Origin: Pseudomonadota bacterium
GTDB taxonomy: Bacteria; Pseudomonadota; Alphaproteobacteria; Rhodospirillales; Magnetospirillaceae
Assembly (NCBI GenBank): GCA_023426365.1
Contig: JAFAAW010000009.1
Location: 1 to 45,058, forward strand
Reading direction: 5' to 3'
DNA: 45,058 nucleotides
This document shows positions 33,889-41,265 of this stretch, piece by piece (positions within the stretch are counted from its first letter, which is position 1; the number at the start of each line of letters is the position of its first letter). The translations under genes and the position numbers were made by a program. Below the pieces are notes generated by a model. The model did not search any database. It saw only the letters and a list, made by a program, of their open reading frames with translations, and had not been told where the DNA came from.

Positions 33889-33960
33889 GAGCGGTTGACC
33901 ATCGGCAGGTATTTCGCCTACTGAAGTGGATGACGAAATCATTTTTCGGGTTGCGGGGAT

Positions 33961-34341
33961 ATGAAGAGATCTTTGACCTTGGACGGCGCGGTAGCGGCCG
34001 AAATAGCAGATTTCGCGCTCGAAGCTGTCAGGCGTCAGGCGCCCGATTTTGCACCGACCGATGTGATCGTCCATCTGTGTGGAGCAACTGCGGGAATTCT
34101 CTTGGGAAGCTTAACCCGCGATCAAGCCATTAAATCAACAGAGGGTTGGCGCCTTATTCTAATCGAGGCAATTAAGCGCTTGCCGTCGTCATCACGCCGT
34201 CATCGCGGCAGTAGCGTTGCTCCAACCAGTAAGCGAATGCTCGAATCTTTCTCGGCTCTATGCGTTCGCCCCGAAGGAGAATGCCTTCGATGTCATGGCC
34301 GTTTTCGTCCGCGAACGACAGAAGTGCCCGCACCCCTTTGA
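33961..34341 (+). CDS. Island hypothetical protein, C-terminus probably disrupted
   Basis: 126 residues as the frame stands. The first 75 (MKRSLTLDGAVAAEIADFALEAVRRQAPDFAPTDVIVHLCGATAGILLGSLT...LILIEAIKRLP) look like a real helical protein, with GCGGGG just before the ATG. After about residue 76 the composition changes (SSSRRHRGSSV...), and this part overlaps a truncated integrase frame on the opposite strand, so the original end has probably been replaced by a deletion or insertion junction near 34185. It diverges from the XRE gene and may be under its control. I do not recognise a family. Confidence 0.5.
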   Translation: MKRSLTLDGAVAAEIADFALEAVRRQAPDFAPTDVIVHLCGATAGILLGSLTRDQAIKSTEGWRLILIEAIKRLPSSSRRHRGSSVAPTSKRMLESFSALCVRPEGECLRCHGRFRPRTTEVPAPL

Positions 34342-34540
34342 GGATTGTCTCAACTGTGTTTGGGCTCTCATAGGCGCGACTCAAATGTGCTGCGTAAAGA
34401 CAGCCGACTGGCGAGGGCCGGCCATCGGCTCGACGCTTGATGACATAGCGGATCCGGCGGTCGCCATCTTTCACTGCGGTAGCAGCATAGGCGAACCCTG
34501 GGTTTTGACCTTTCAACAGATACCCCGGCAGCGTAGCCAT
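34172..34540 (-). pseudogene. Truncated tyrosine-recombinase (integrase) N-terminal fragment
   Basis: About 122 residues. The stretch MATLPGYLLKGQNPGFAYAATAV and then AAHLSRAYESPNTVETILKGVRALLSFADENGHDIEGILLRGE is typical of the N-terminal, SAM-like core-binding part of phage integrases. The frame stops soon after (RYCRDDGVMTTASA), so the whole catalytic domain with its Arg, His and Tyr residues is missing. No continuation was found in the other minus-strand frames downstream. It is most likely a remnant of the event that brought in the island. Confidence 0.55.
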
Positions 34541-34842
34541 TAAAAACGGAAGAATACACGCCGACATGAAGCGGTAAAGGCAAAAATCATGCTGCCGGTG
34601 ACGGGATTTATCCACGCAGAGCAAATTTTCACCACTAGCACACTATTTTCTGTGAACTTGAACAGGAGGCGCAATTATCTTATCAATGCAGTTGTCTTTC
34701 GCATTTATCGGCAAAAGACAGCTAAGTGCGCATGAATTTTATGAAGCGAATTGGTCACGCCATCTCCACGCAGCCCATTTTTTTCCTGGATCGTGTCCCT
34801 TGGATTGGCTTAGGCGGACTGGATGGGACGGAGAAGTGGCAC
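34541..34842. other. AT-rich island intergenic region
   Basis: 302 bases with no convincing gene. It includes a 7-bp inverted repeat TGTCTTT / AAAGACA (34693-34699, 34714-34720). A reading frame from 34733 runs into the next small gene, but its first part has no ribosome site of note. Confidence 0.4.
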
Positions 34843-34947
34843 ATGGCGAAGAAAGGCGATAAGACGGGCGGCGACAGCAATTACCAGCAGAAGTATGGAA
34901 CGAACGAGACGTCGTCGCCGGGGCGTGGGGCATCGGTTCCGGCCTGA
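34843..34947 (+). CDS. 34-residue hydrophilic peptide gene next to a GNAT gene
   Basis: Starts MAKKGDKTGGDSNYQQ and ends GRGASVPA, with a good ribosome site (GGAGAAG at 34829-34835) seven bases before the ATG. It is rich in Gly, Lys, Ser and Asn, has no Cys, no membrane helix and no known domain. The GNAT gene starts 42 bases downstream, so they may be cotranscribed. It could be an antitoxin-like peptide, an acetylation substrate, or a chance frame. In-frame starts further upstream (34733) would give 71 residues. Confidence 0.4.
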   Translation: MAKKGDKTGGDSNYQQKYGTNETSSPGRGASVPA

Positions 34948-34989
34948 AGCCCTATCAATCCCATCGGCTGGGGAGCAGAGGATAAGCCA

Positions 34990-35412
34990 ATGGACAGAAA
35001 GCCTCTTCCATGGGCGCGGCCGGCCGATCGCCGAAAGCCGCAAGCAGGTACCCCGATCGAGCGCTGCCCGGCTGATCTGGCCGCCTTCCTGACCGAGTTC
35101 TACGAGAGCAACGACATCATTTTCGGGTTGGCCGAGGCAGAGGTTGAAGCCAATGTCAGCGGCGACAACAGTGCCTACATTGCCTGGGTCGGAGTGCGGC
35201 GCGGTGGACCAGGCGTCGGCACCGCGATGATGATGTTCATTTGCGGTCTGGCTGACCGGCACGGGACCAGGCTGGAGTTATTGGTACGGCCAAAAGCCAC
35301 AGAGGCGCGCACGCCGATGTCCACGGAGACGCTCATAGCTTGGTACGAGCGGTTCGGCTTTGTGGACAAGCCGTGGGGCAGCTATGGGCGACTGTTTCGA
35401 GCAGCTCGATGA
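34990..35412 (+). CDS. GNAT-family N-acetyltransferase
   Basis: 140 residues. The GNAT acetyl-CoA-binding motif A is WVGVRRGGPGVGTAMMMFICGLADRHG (about residues 59-85), with the R/Q-x-x-G-x-G/A pyrophosphate loop in the form RRGGPGVG. Motif B-like LIAWYERFGFVDKPWG (about 117-132) follows. The N-terminus (RCPADLAAFLTEFYESND) is short. AGAGGA precedes the ATG. GNAT proteins in islands often modify tRNA, antibiotics or peptides; nothing here tells the substrate. It lies in the low-GC block and is the last gene before the inverted edge motif. Confidence 0.75.
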   Translation: MDRKPLPWARPADRRKPQAGTPIERCPADLAAFLTEFYESNDIIFGLAEAEVEANVSGDNSAYIAWVGVRRGGPGVGTAMMMFICGLADRHGTRLELLVRPKATEARTPMSTETLIAWYERFGFVDKPWGSYGRLFRAAR

Positions 35413-35584
35413 GATGCCGAAACGTAATCGGCGGAGAGCCCCCCCCGCAGCCAACTGTCGCGGGGTAGTGCATGGTCTCAGGCACGCCGAACGGCATCGC
35501 CGACGGCGTTTCAGGGCTTACCGCTTCCAGTATATCCGCAAGAATTTGGGTTGCCCTGGATCGGTGGCCGCCCCTAGCTCGCCA

Positions 35585-35595
35585 TAACGCAACAT
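35585..35595 (-). repeat. Inverted copy of the island edge motif
   Basis: TAACGCAACAT on the plus strand is the exact reverse complement of ATGTTGCGTTA at 33313-33323. It sits nine bases before the stop of nrdJ, where high-GC core sequence resumes. Confidence 0.5.
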
Positions 35596-35604
35596 CTCAA
35601 ACGG

Positions 35605-37917
35605 TCAAGAACACTTGGAATAGCCGCACGACAGGCAGGAATCGCAGCCTTCCGACCGCACCAGCGAGGGCTGGTTGCATTTCGGGCAGTGGCGCAGGCG
35701 GGTTTCGCCCAGGTTCACCACCTGCTTGGGCTCGGCGACCAGATCGGGCTCCTCGCGGGCCGTCTTGGCATCGGGCAAAAAGCCGATGTCGATCATGTGG
35801 CGTTCGATGACGTCGCCGATGGCCGCCAGCAGCGACGGCACATAGCGGCCGCCCATCCACTGGCCGCCGCGCGGGTCGAACACCGCCTTCAGCTCCTCGA
35901 CCACGAAGGCGACGTGACCGCCGCGGCGGAACACCGCCGAGATCATGCGGGTCAGCGCCACCGTCCAGGCGAAGTGCTCCATGTTCTTGGAATTGATGAA
36001 CACCTCGAACGGACGGCGGCGGCCGTTCTCGATGACATCGTTGATGGTGATGTACATAGCGTGGTCGCTGTCGGGCCAGCGCACCTTGAAGGTGTTGCCG
36101 GGGAGCGCCTCGGGGCGGTCCAGCGGCTTGGTCAGGTGAATGACGCCGCCCGCCTCCAGGTAATCCTCGGCCCGCGCCTTGGGCGCTTCCAGCGGCAGTT
36201 CCGGCTCGGCCGGCTTCTCCTCCTTCTTCACCTCCAGCACGCTGCCGGTGATGTCGTTGGGGCGATAGGTGGTGCAGCCCTTGCAGCCCAGCTCGTACGC
36301 CTTCTCGTAGACATCGCGGAAATCCTCGAAGCTGATGCTCTCGGGCACGTTGATGGTCTTCGAGATGGAGCTGTCGATGTACTTCTGCACCGCCGCCTGC
36401 ATGACCACATGCTCGGCCGGGGACAGGGTCTGGGCATCGACGAAGGCGGCCGGCAGGTCGGCGTTGTCGCCGTGGGTGCGGCGGAACAGGCGATAGGCGT
36501 AGTCGCTCACCTCCTCCTGGCGGCGGGTGCCGTCGGGTTGCAGCACCTGGCGGGTGTAGGTGAAGCTGAACACCGGCTCGAGGCCCGACGACACGTTGTC
36601 GGCGAACAGCGAGATGGTGCCGGTCGGCGCGATGGAGGTCAGCAGCGCGTTGCGGATGCCGTGTTCGGCGATGGCGGCCTGCACGTCCTCGTCCAGGTCG
36701 CGGATGTTGTCGCCGGCCAGGTACTGGTCACGGTCGTAAAGCGGGAACGGCCCCTTTTCCTTGGCCAGTTCGACCGAGGCGAGATAGGCCTCGCGCCGCA
36801 GCGCCGCCATCCATTCCTCGGTCAGCTTGACCGCCTGGCGGCCGCCATAGCGCGCGCCGCACAGGATCAGCGCGTCGGCCAGGCCGGTGATGCCCAGGCC
36901 GATGCGGCGCTTGGACTTGGCCTCGTCCTCGTGCATGGGCAGCGGGAAGCGCGACACGTCCACCACGTTGTCCATCATGCGCACGGCGGTGCGCACCAAC
37001 TGACGCAGGGCGTCCAGGTCCAGATGGGCGCCGTCCTCGAACGGCTTGGCCACCAGCTTGGCCAAGTTCACCGACCCCAGCAGGCAGACGCCATAGGGCG
37101 GCAGCGGCTGTTCGCCGCAGGGGTTGGTGGCGTGGATGGTCTCGCAATACCACAGATTGTTCAGGCGGTTGATGCGGTCGATGAAGATCACGCCCGGCTC
37201 GGCATAGGCGTAGGTCGCCCGCATGATCTTGTCCCACAGCGCGCGCGCCGGCAGCGACTTGTACACGGTGCCGTCGAACACCAGTTCCCAGTCGGAATTG
37301 TCCTTGACCGCCTGCATGAAGGCGTCGGTCACCAGCACCGACAGGTTGAACATGCGCAGCCGGCCCGGCTCGCGCTTGGCGTCGATGAAGGCTTCGATGT
37401 CGGGGTGGTCGCAGCGCATGGTCGCCATCATGGCGCCCCGGCGCGAGCCGGCGCTCATGATGGTCTTGCACATGGCGTCCCACACATCCATGAACGACAG
37501 CGGCCCCGAGGCGTCGGCGCCCACGCCCTTCACCGGCGCGCCCTTGGGGCGGATGGTGGAGAAGTCGTAGCCGATGCCGCCGCCCTGCTGCATGGTCAGC
37601 GCGGCCTGCTTCAGGTGCTCGAAGATGCCTTCCATGTCGTCGGGGATGTCGCCCATGACGAAGCAGTTGAACAGCGTCACCCGCCGCTCGGTGCCGGCGC
37701 CCGAGACGATGCGGCCGGCGGGCAGCATCTTGAAATCGTGCATGGCCTCATAGAAGCGCTCGGTCCACAGGGCCGGGTCCTTTTCCACCGAGGCCAGCGA
37801 CTGCGCCACGCGGCGCCAGGTGTCCTCGATGGTTTTGTCCACAGGCTCGCCTTCGGCCGTCTTGAACCGATACTTCATGTCCCAGATCTGCTGGGAAATG
37901 GAGGCCACCTGCGTCAT
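35605..37917 (-). CDS. nrdJ: Class II adenosylcobalamin-dependent ribonucleotide reductase
   Basis: 770 residues. It reduces ribonucleotides to deoxyribonucleotides using vitamin B12. Core signatures are Cys85 (TLFNCF), GGGIGYDFS, SRRGAMMATM, the catalytic loop NPCGE (265-269) and SIAPTGTISLFADNVSSG. The C-terminus ends in a Cys-rich tail CPKCNQPSLVRSEGCDSCLSCGYSKC, which holds the re-reduction cysteines and probably zinc, as in the alphaproteobacterial vitamin-B12-dependent family. GGAGGA precedes the ATG. No nrdAB or nrdDG genes appear in the window. The upstream region carries palindromes, a promoter and DnaA boxes. Confidence 0.95.
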   Translation of the reverse strand: MTQVASISQQIWDMKYRFKTAEGEPVDKTIEDTWRRVAQSLASVEKDPALWTERFYEAMHDFKMLPAGRIVSGAGTERRVTLFNCFVMGDIPDDMEGIFEHLKQAALTMQQGGGIGYDFSTIRPKGAPVKGVGADASGPLSFMDVWDAMCKTIMSAGSRRGAMMATMRCDHPDIEAFIDAKREPGRLRMFNLSVLVTDAFMQAVKDNSDWELVFDGTVYKSLPARALWDKIMRATYAYAEPGVIFIDRINRLNNLWYCETIHATNPCGEQPLPPYGVCLLGSVNLAKLVAKPFEDGAHLDLDALRQLVRTAVRMMDNVVDVSRFPLPMHEDEAKSKRRIGLGITGLADALILCGARYGGRQAVKLTEEWMAALRREAYLASVELAKEKGPFPLYDRDQYLAGDNIRDLDEDVQAAIAEHGIRNALLTSIAPTGTISLFADNVSSGLEPVFSFTYTRQVLQPDGTRRQEEVSDYAYRLFRRTHGDNADLPAAFVDAQTLSPAEHVVMQAAVQKYIDSSISKTINVPESISFEDFRDVYEKAYELGCKGCTTYRPNDITGSVLEVKKEEKPAEPELPLEAPKARAEDYLEAGGVIHLTKPLDRPEALPGNTFKVRWPDSDHAMYITINDVIENGRRRPFEVFINSKNMEHFAWTVALTRMISAVFRRGGHVAFVVEELKAVFDPRGGQWMGGRYVPSLLAAIGDVIERHMIDIGFLPDAKTAREEPDLVAEPKQVVNLGETRLRHCPKCNQPSLVRSEGCDSCLSCGYSKCS

Positions 37918-37931
37918 TCCACATCCTCCGC

Positions 37932-37970
37932 CATATTGGCGCCAATATGCCTATGCCCCGGCGCATAGGC
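37932..37970 (-). promoter_or_regulatory. Palindrome and hairpin in the nrdJ leader
   Basis: CATATTGGCGCCAATATG (37932-37949) is a perfect 18-bp palindrome 14 bases from the start codon, beside the ribosome site. It is directly followed by an 8-bp stem GCCTATGC / GCATAGGC (37949-37956, 37963-37970). It does not match the NrdR-box consensus as I know it, nor a cobalamin riboswitch. Confidence 0.55.
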
Positions 37971-38017
37971 CAAAAAGGTTGCAAAGCCCAAGATTTCTGC
38001 CGGGTTGAAAGGGGCGG

Positions 38018-38047
38018 AGTCTAGGGCCAGCCGCGCGCCCCCGTCAA
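38018..38047 (-). promoter_or_regulatory. Predicted nrdJ promoter
   Basis: On the minus strand TTGACG (38042-38047), an 18-bp spacer and TAGACT (38018-38023). A start site near 38010 would give a leader of about 93 bases containing the palindrome and hairpin. An AT-rich tract lies just upstream. Confidence 0.5.
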
Positions 38048-38107
38048 GATTTTGTTCTTTTTTTGTTTGCACAGGACAAGTGCTTGATTCACCAGCATGC
38101 CGGCCGG

Positions 38108-38171
38108 TTATCCAACTTATCCACAAGATGAGAACGAAAACCGCACATCCGCGTCCACAAACTTATCCACA
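38108..38171 (+). promoter_or_regulatory. DnaA-box cluster upstream of nrdJ
   Basis: Two perfect consensus DnaA boxes TTATCCACA at 38117-38125 and 38163-38171, plus a near-match TTATCCAAC at 38108-38116 abutting the first. All face the same way. They lie about 60-125 bp upstream of the predicted nrdJ -35 box, in the gap between nrdJ and the end of plsC. Confidence 0.6.
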
Positions 38172-38183
38172 GGGATCAAGTTA

Positions 38184-38912
38184 TCAGCGGAGGTGCGGCC
38201 AGCGCTCGCGCGCCTCGGCCGCCAGCGCGGTGCTGGCCGGCTCGATGGCCGCCTGCAGGCGCTCCATGAAGGTCTTGCGGTCCAGGCCGGCCGGGATGGC
38301 GGACAGGAAGCGGATGGTCACCACGCCCGCCCGCTTGGACAGGCTGCCGCGCCCCCAGAACAGGCCGGAATTGAGCGCCACCGGAACGCAGGGCAGGCCG
38401 AGGCCGGCGTAAATCATGGCGACGCCGCTGTGGTAATTGGGTTCGGCGCCCACCTCCTGGCGGTGGCCCTCGGGGAAGATCAGCACCTGGCGGCCCTCGG
38501 CGACCGCAGCCTCGGCGCCCTTGACCATTTCCTTCAGCGCCTTCATGCCGGCCGCGCGGTCGATGGCGATCACCCCGGTCTTGCCCAGGTACCAGCCGAA
38601 GATGGGAATGCGAAGCAGCTCGCGCTTCAGGATCACCGCCGGGTCGTCCAGGATCAGCCGGAAGGCGAAGGTCTCCAGCGTGGACTGGTGCTTGGACGCC
38701 ACCAGGGCGGCGCCCCGGGGCACCTCGCCCTCGATACGGTAGGACAGGCCGCACAACAGCCGCAGCAGCACGAAGCAGCCGCGCACCCAGAACTTGGCCG
38801 GCCCCGCCACCACCTTGGGCGGGCAGGCCAGCAGCGGCAGGTAAAGGATGCCCAGCACCAGGGTCCAGGCGTTGAACAGGGCGACGAACAGGGCGGAACG
38901 GAGGGCAGTCAC
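38184..38912 (-). CDS. plsC: 1-acyl-glycerol-3-phosphate acyltransferase family protein
   Basis: About 242 residues. An N-terminal membrane helix (about 5-27) precedes the LPLAT domain. The usual H-x4-D catalytic motif appears as H-x4-E in SKHQSTLETF, and the second motif is FPEGHR rather than FPEGTR; KHQS-x-x-(D/E)-T variants are usual in alphaproteobacteria. It should acylate lysophosphatidic acid to phosphatidic acid at the inner membrane. The start is GTG at 38912, overlapping the ydcF stop (GTGA). It is the last gene of the ftsE-ftsX-ydcF-plsC operon. Confidence 0.85.
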   Translation of the reverse strand: MTALRSALFVALFNAWTLVLGILYLPLLACPPKVVAGPAKFWVRGCFVLLRLLCGLSYRIEGEVPRGAALVASKHQSTLETFAFRLILDDPAVILKRELLRIPIFGWYLGKTGVIAIDRAAGMKALKEMVKGAEAAVAEGRQVLIFPEGHRQEVGAEPNYHSGVAMIYAGLGLPCVPVALNSGLFWGRGSLSKRAGVVTIRFLSAIPAGLDRKTFMERLQAAIEPASTALAAEARERWPHLR

Positions 38913-39550
38913 GGGCTGGGCTTTCTCGGCATGAACCAATGGCGGATTTCCGCAGCCAGATACTTCGAATATTCGGTCGCGAGCAAGGTCGCCGTGCCGG
39001 GCCAGCGCCACCATTCGCGACTTTTCACCGCATCGGGGAAGACCGGGTGGGGAATGATGGTGACGCCGGGCAGCACGCGGCGGAACTCGGCCAGGCTGCG
39101 CGGCATGTGATAGGCGCCGGTCACCAGGCGCAGCGACCCCACCTGTTCGTCCGCCACCCAGCGCGCGGTTTCGCTGGCATTGCCCAGGGTGTCGTCGGCG
39201 GCATAGCCCAGCACGATGCCGTCGGCCAGATCGCTGCGGCCGCTGCGCGCCAGCTTGAGGATGTCGCCCACCTCGACGCCCCGGTGCACGCCCGAGATGA
39301 ACAGCCGCCGCGCCGCGCCCTGCTGCAGCAGATCGATGCCGGTGGTCAGCCGCTCGCTGCCGCCGGTCAGCACGACGATGGCGTCGGTCCGCGTGTCGGC
39401 GTCATCGACGCGGGCGGGGACCACGGCGACGAACCACAGGAACCCCATGCACCACAGCAAGGCCAGCGCCAGCGCGCCACCCACCACGAGGCCGCCGGCC
39501 TTGATGGCCAGCCGCCACCGGGAACGCGGGCGGTCTTGGAGCGCGGTCAT
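38909..39550 (-). CDS. YdcF-like DUF218 membrane protein
   Basis: 213 residues. An N-terminal membrane helix (about 17-40) anchors a DUF218 domain: TDAIVVLTGGSERLTTGIDLLQQGAARRLFISG, followed by NASETARWVADEQVGSLRLVTGAYHMPRSLAEFRR. The family includes YdcF/SanA/ElyC-type proteins connected to envelope integrity and, in some cases, to lipid-carrier metabolism; the reaction is not established. Its ATG overlaps the ftsX stop and its stop overlaps the plsC start, so translation is coupled in both directions. This position after ftsX is conserved in alphaproteobacteria. Confidence 0.86.
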   Translation of the reverse strand: MTALQDRPRSRWRLAIKAGGLVVGGALALALLWCMGFLWFVAVVPARVDDADTRTDAIVVLTGGSERLTTGIDLLQQGAARRLFISGVHRGVEVGDILKLARSGRSDLADGIVLGYAADDTLGNASETARWVADEQVGSLRLVTGAYHMPRSLAEFRRVLPGVTIIPHPVFPDAVKSREWWRWPGTATLLATEYSKYLAAEIRHWFMPRKPSP

Positions 39551-40440
39551 GGCATGCGGGCCAGGGTTCCATGCACGGTCAGGCGGGCGGTATACATGGA
39601 CAGCAGCGCCGCCGCCAGTGGCAACAGGCCGATCACCACCCAGCCCAGCACCGGCAGGGACAGGCTGGGCAGGAAGCCGCCCTCGACCCGGCGCGCCGCC
39701 CAGCCGATGGCGCCCAGCGTCGGCACCGCCAGCGCCAGCCCGATCAGGCCGCCGGAGAAGCCCAGCGAGAAAGCGCGGTCGGCGAACTGGCGGGCGATAT
39801 AGTCATCGTGGGCGCCGATCAGGTGCAGCACCTCGATCACGCCCTTGTGCACCGCCATCCCGGTCCGGGTGGCATAAACCACGGTGGCCGAGGTGACGCC
39901 GCCGATCACCACCACGATGCCGATGGCGACCCATTGCGTGGTCAGCGACAGGTTGATCAGGCGCGACAGCCAGACGCGATGGTCGTCCAGGCTGGCGCCG
40001 GGCACCGTGTTGGCCAGGCGGTCGGCCAGATCACCCAGATCCATGCGGGAATCGGGGTCCACGGAAACGTCGATCAGGCGCGGCAGCGGCAGGTCGCGCA
40101 CCACCTCGGCGCTGCCCAGCCATGGTTCGAGAAGCGCGATGATCTGCTGCTTGTCCAGCGCGCGGGCGGATTTGACGCCGGTGGTGCGGCGCAGCAGGTC
40201 CACCGCCTGGCGCACCCGCTCGTCGGTCAGCATCTCGCCGGCCTCGCCGGGGACGGGGGCGACCTGCACCGTCAGCGTGCCGGCCACGTCGTGGTCCCAG
40301 CGGCTGACCAGGCCGGCCAGCACGAAGGTGCCGGCCACGGCCACCGCCGACAGATAGACCATCAGCGCCACCAGCCACGGCAGGAACCGGCTGGTTGCAT
40401 CGCCCTTGAGCGGCAGGTCGGAACGGCGGCCCAGCATCAC
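39547..40440 (-). CDS. ftsX: Cell-division protein FtsX
   Basis: 297 residues with four membrane helices (about 20-45, 168-190, 222-245, 262-285) and a periplasmic loop between the first two (about 46-165) that in this family controls peptidoglycan hydrolases. The FtsX/permease-like C-terminal part (VHKGVIEVLHLIGAHDDYIARQFADRAF) is clear. With FtsE it forms an ABC-transporter-like complex at the division site. Two adjacent ATGs (40440, 40437) are possible starts. It follows ftsE by 13 bases. Confidence 0.92.
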   Translation of the reverse strand: MMLGRRSDLPLKGDATSRFLPWLVALMVYLSAVAVAGTFVLAGLVSRWDHDVAGTLTVQVAPVPGEAGEMLTDERVRQAVDLLRRTTGVKSARALDKQQIIALLEPWLGSAEVVRDLPLPRLIDVSVDPDSRMDLGDLADRLANTVPGASLDDHRVWLSRLINLSLTTQWVAIGIVVVIGGVTSATVVYATRTGMAVHKGVIEVLHLIGAHDDYIARQFADRAFSLGFSGGLIGLALAVPTLGAIGWAARRVEGGFLPSLSLPVLGWVVIGLLPLAAALLSMYTARLTVHGTLARMP

Positions 40441-40453
40441 GCACCCTTTTCCA

Positions 40454-41143
40454 TCATTCCACCTTGTGAACCGTGCCGTGCTCGATGTGAAGGCGCTTGT
40501 GATGGGCGAAGCGGCTGACCAGACCTTCGTTATGGGTGGCGATGACGATGGTGGTGCCCAGCTTGTTCAGCTCCTCGAACAGGTACAAAAGCCGCATGGC
40601 GATGTGGTCGTCCACGTTGCCGGTCGGCTCGTCGGCCAGCAGCAGGTCGGGCCGGCCAATCACCGCGCGGGCGATGGCGACGCGCTGCTTCTGCCCGCCC
40701 GACAGCGTGGACGGCTTGGCATGCAGCAGGTCGGCGAGGCCGACCCAGCCCAGCAATTCGGGCACGTGCTTTTGCACCTCGGATTCCTTGACCCCGCGCA
40801 CGCGCAGCGGCAGCGCCACGTTGTCCAGCGCCGACAGATGGTCAAGCAGGCGGAAGTCCTGGAACACCACGCCGATGCGGCGCCTGAGCGCCGGCAGCTC
40901 GTAGCGCTTGGTCAGCGCGATATCCTTGTCGAACAGCATGATGCGGCCGCGCGTCGGCCGCAGCCCCAAGTACATCAGGCGCAGCAAAGAGGATTTGCCC
41001 GCACCCGAAGGGCCGGTCAGAAAGTGAAACGACCCGGACGGCAAGGCGAAGGATATGTCCTGGAGCACTTCAGGCCCCAGGCCATAACGCAACCCGACCC
41101 CGTCGAATCGGATAATATGTTCCCCACGAGGGCGATGCCGCAC
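40454..41143 (-). CDS. ftsE: Cell-division ATP-binding protein FtsE
   Basis: About 229 residues from GTG 41143. ABC ATPase motifs: Walker A GPSGAGKS, Q loop VFQDFRLL, signature LSGGQKQR, Walker B LLLADEPTGN and switch His in ATHNEG. FtsE powers FtsX, which activates cell-wall hydrolases during division. GTG at 41143 is preferred because GGGAGA sits 8-13 bases upstream; the frame is open to another GTG at 41176 without a ribosome site. It diverges from the MJ0042 zinc-ribbon gene, an arrangement usual for alphaproteobacteria. Confidence 0.94.
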   Translation of the reverse strand: MRHRPRGEHIIRFDGVGLRYGLGPEVLQDISFALPSGSFHFLTGPSGAGKSSLLRLMYLGLRPTRGRIMLFDKDIALTKRYELPALRRRIGVVFQDFRLLDHLSALDNVALPLRVRGVKESEVQKHVPELLGWVGLADLLHAKPSTLSGGQKQRVAIARAVIGRPDLLLADEPTGNVDDHIAMRLLYLFEELNKLGTTIVIATHNEGLVSRFAHHKRLHIEHGTVHKVE

Positions 41144-41204
41144 AATAGCTTCTCCCGACGGCGCGAAGGATGACACGCGCGCTTGGCCTTCGTCCAGCGC
41201 GCGC

Positions 41205-41233
41205 TTGTGTTGGTTTTGGGATAGTCCTATAAG
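41205..41233 (+). promoter_or_regulatory. Predicted promoter of the zinc-ribbon gene
   Basis: TTGTGT (41205-41210), a 17-bp spacer and TATAAG (41228-41233), placing the start of transcription about 26 bases before ATG 41266. Confidence 0.5.
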
Positions 41234-41265
41234 GAAGTTCGTCTTGGGCTAGGTTGTCCCATCCC

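Noticed and set aside
37918..38040. Cobalamin riboswitch before nrdJ
   Set aside because: The leader is too short and lacks the conserved B12-box sequence; it shows only two simple inverted repeats.
38040..38180. Possible chromosomal origin (DnaA boxes next to an AT-rich tract)
   Set aside because: Only two perfect boxes and one near-match are present, and none of the usual origin neighbours (such as dnaA, hemE or parAB) is nearby. Regulation of nrdJ is the simpler reading, though not proven.
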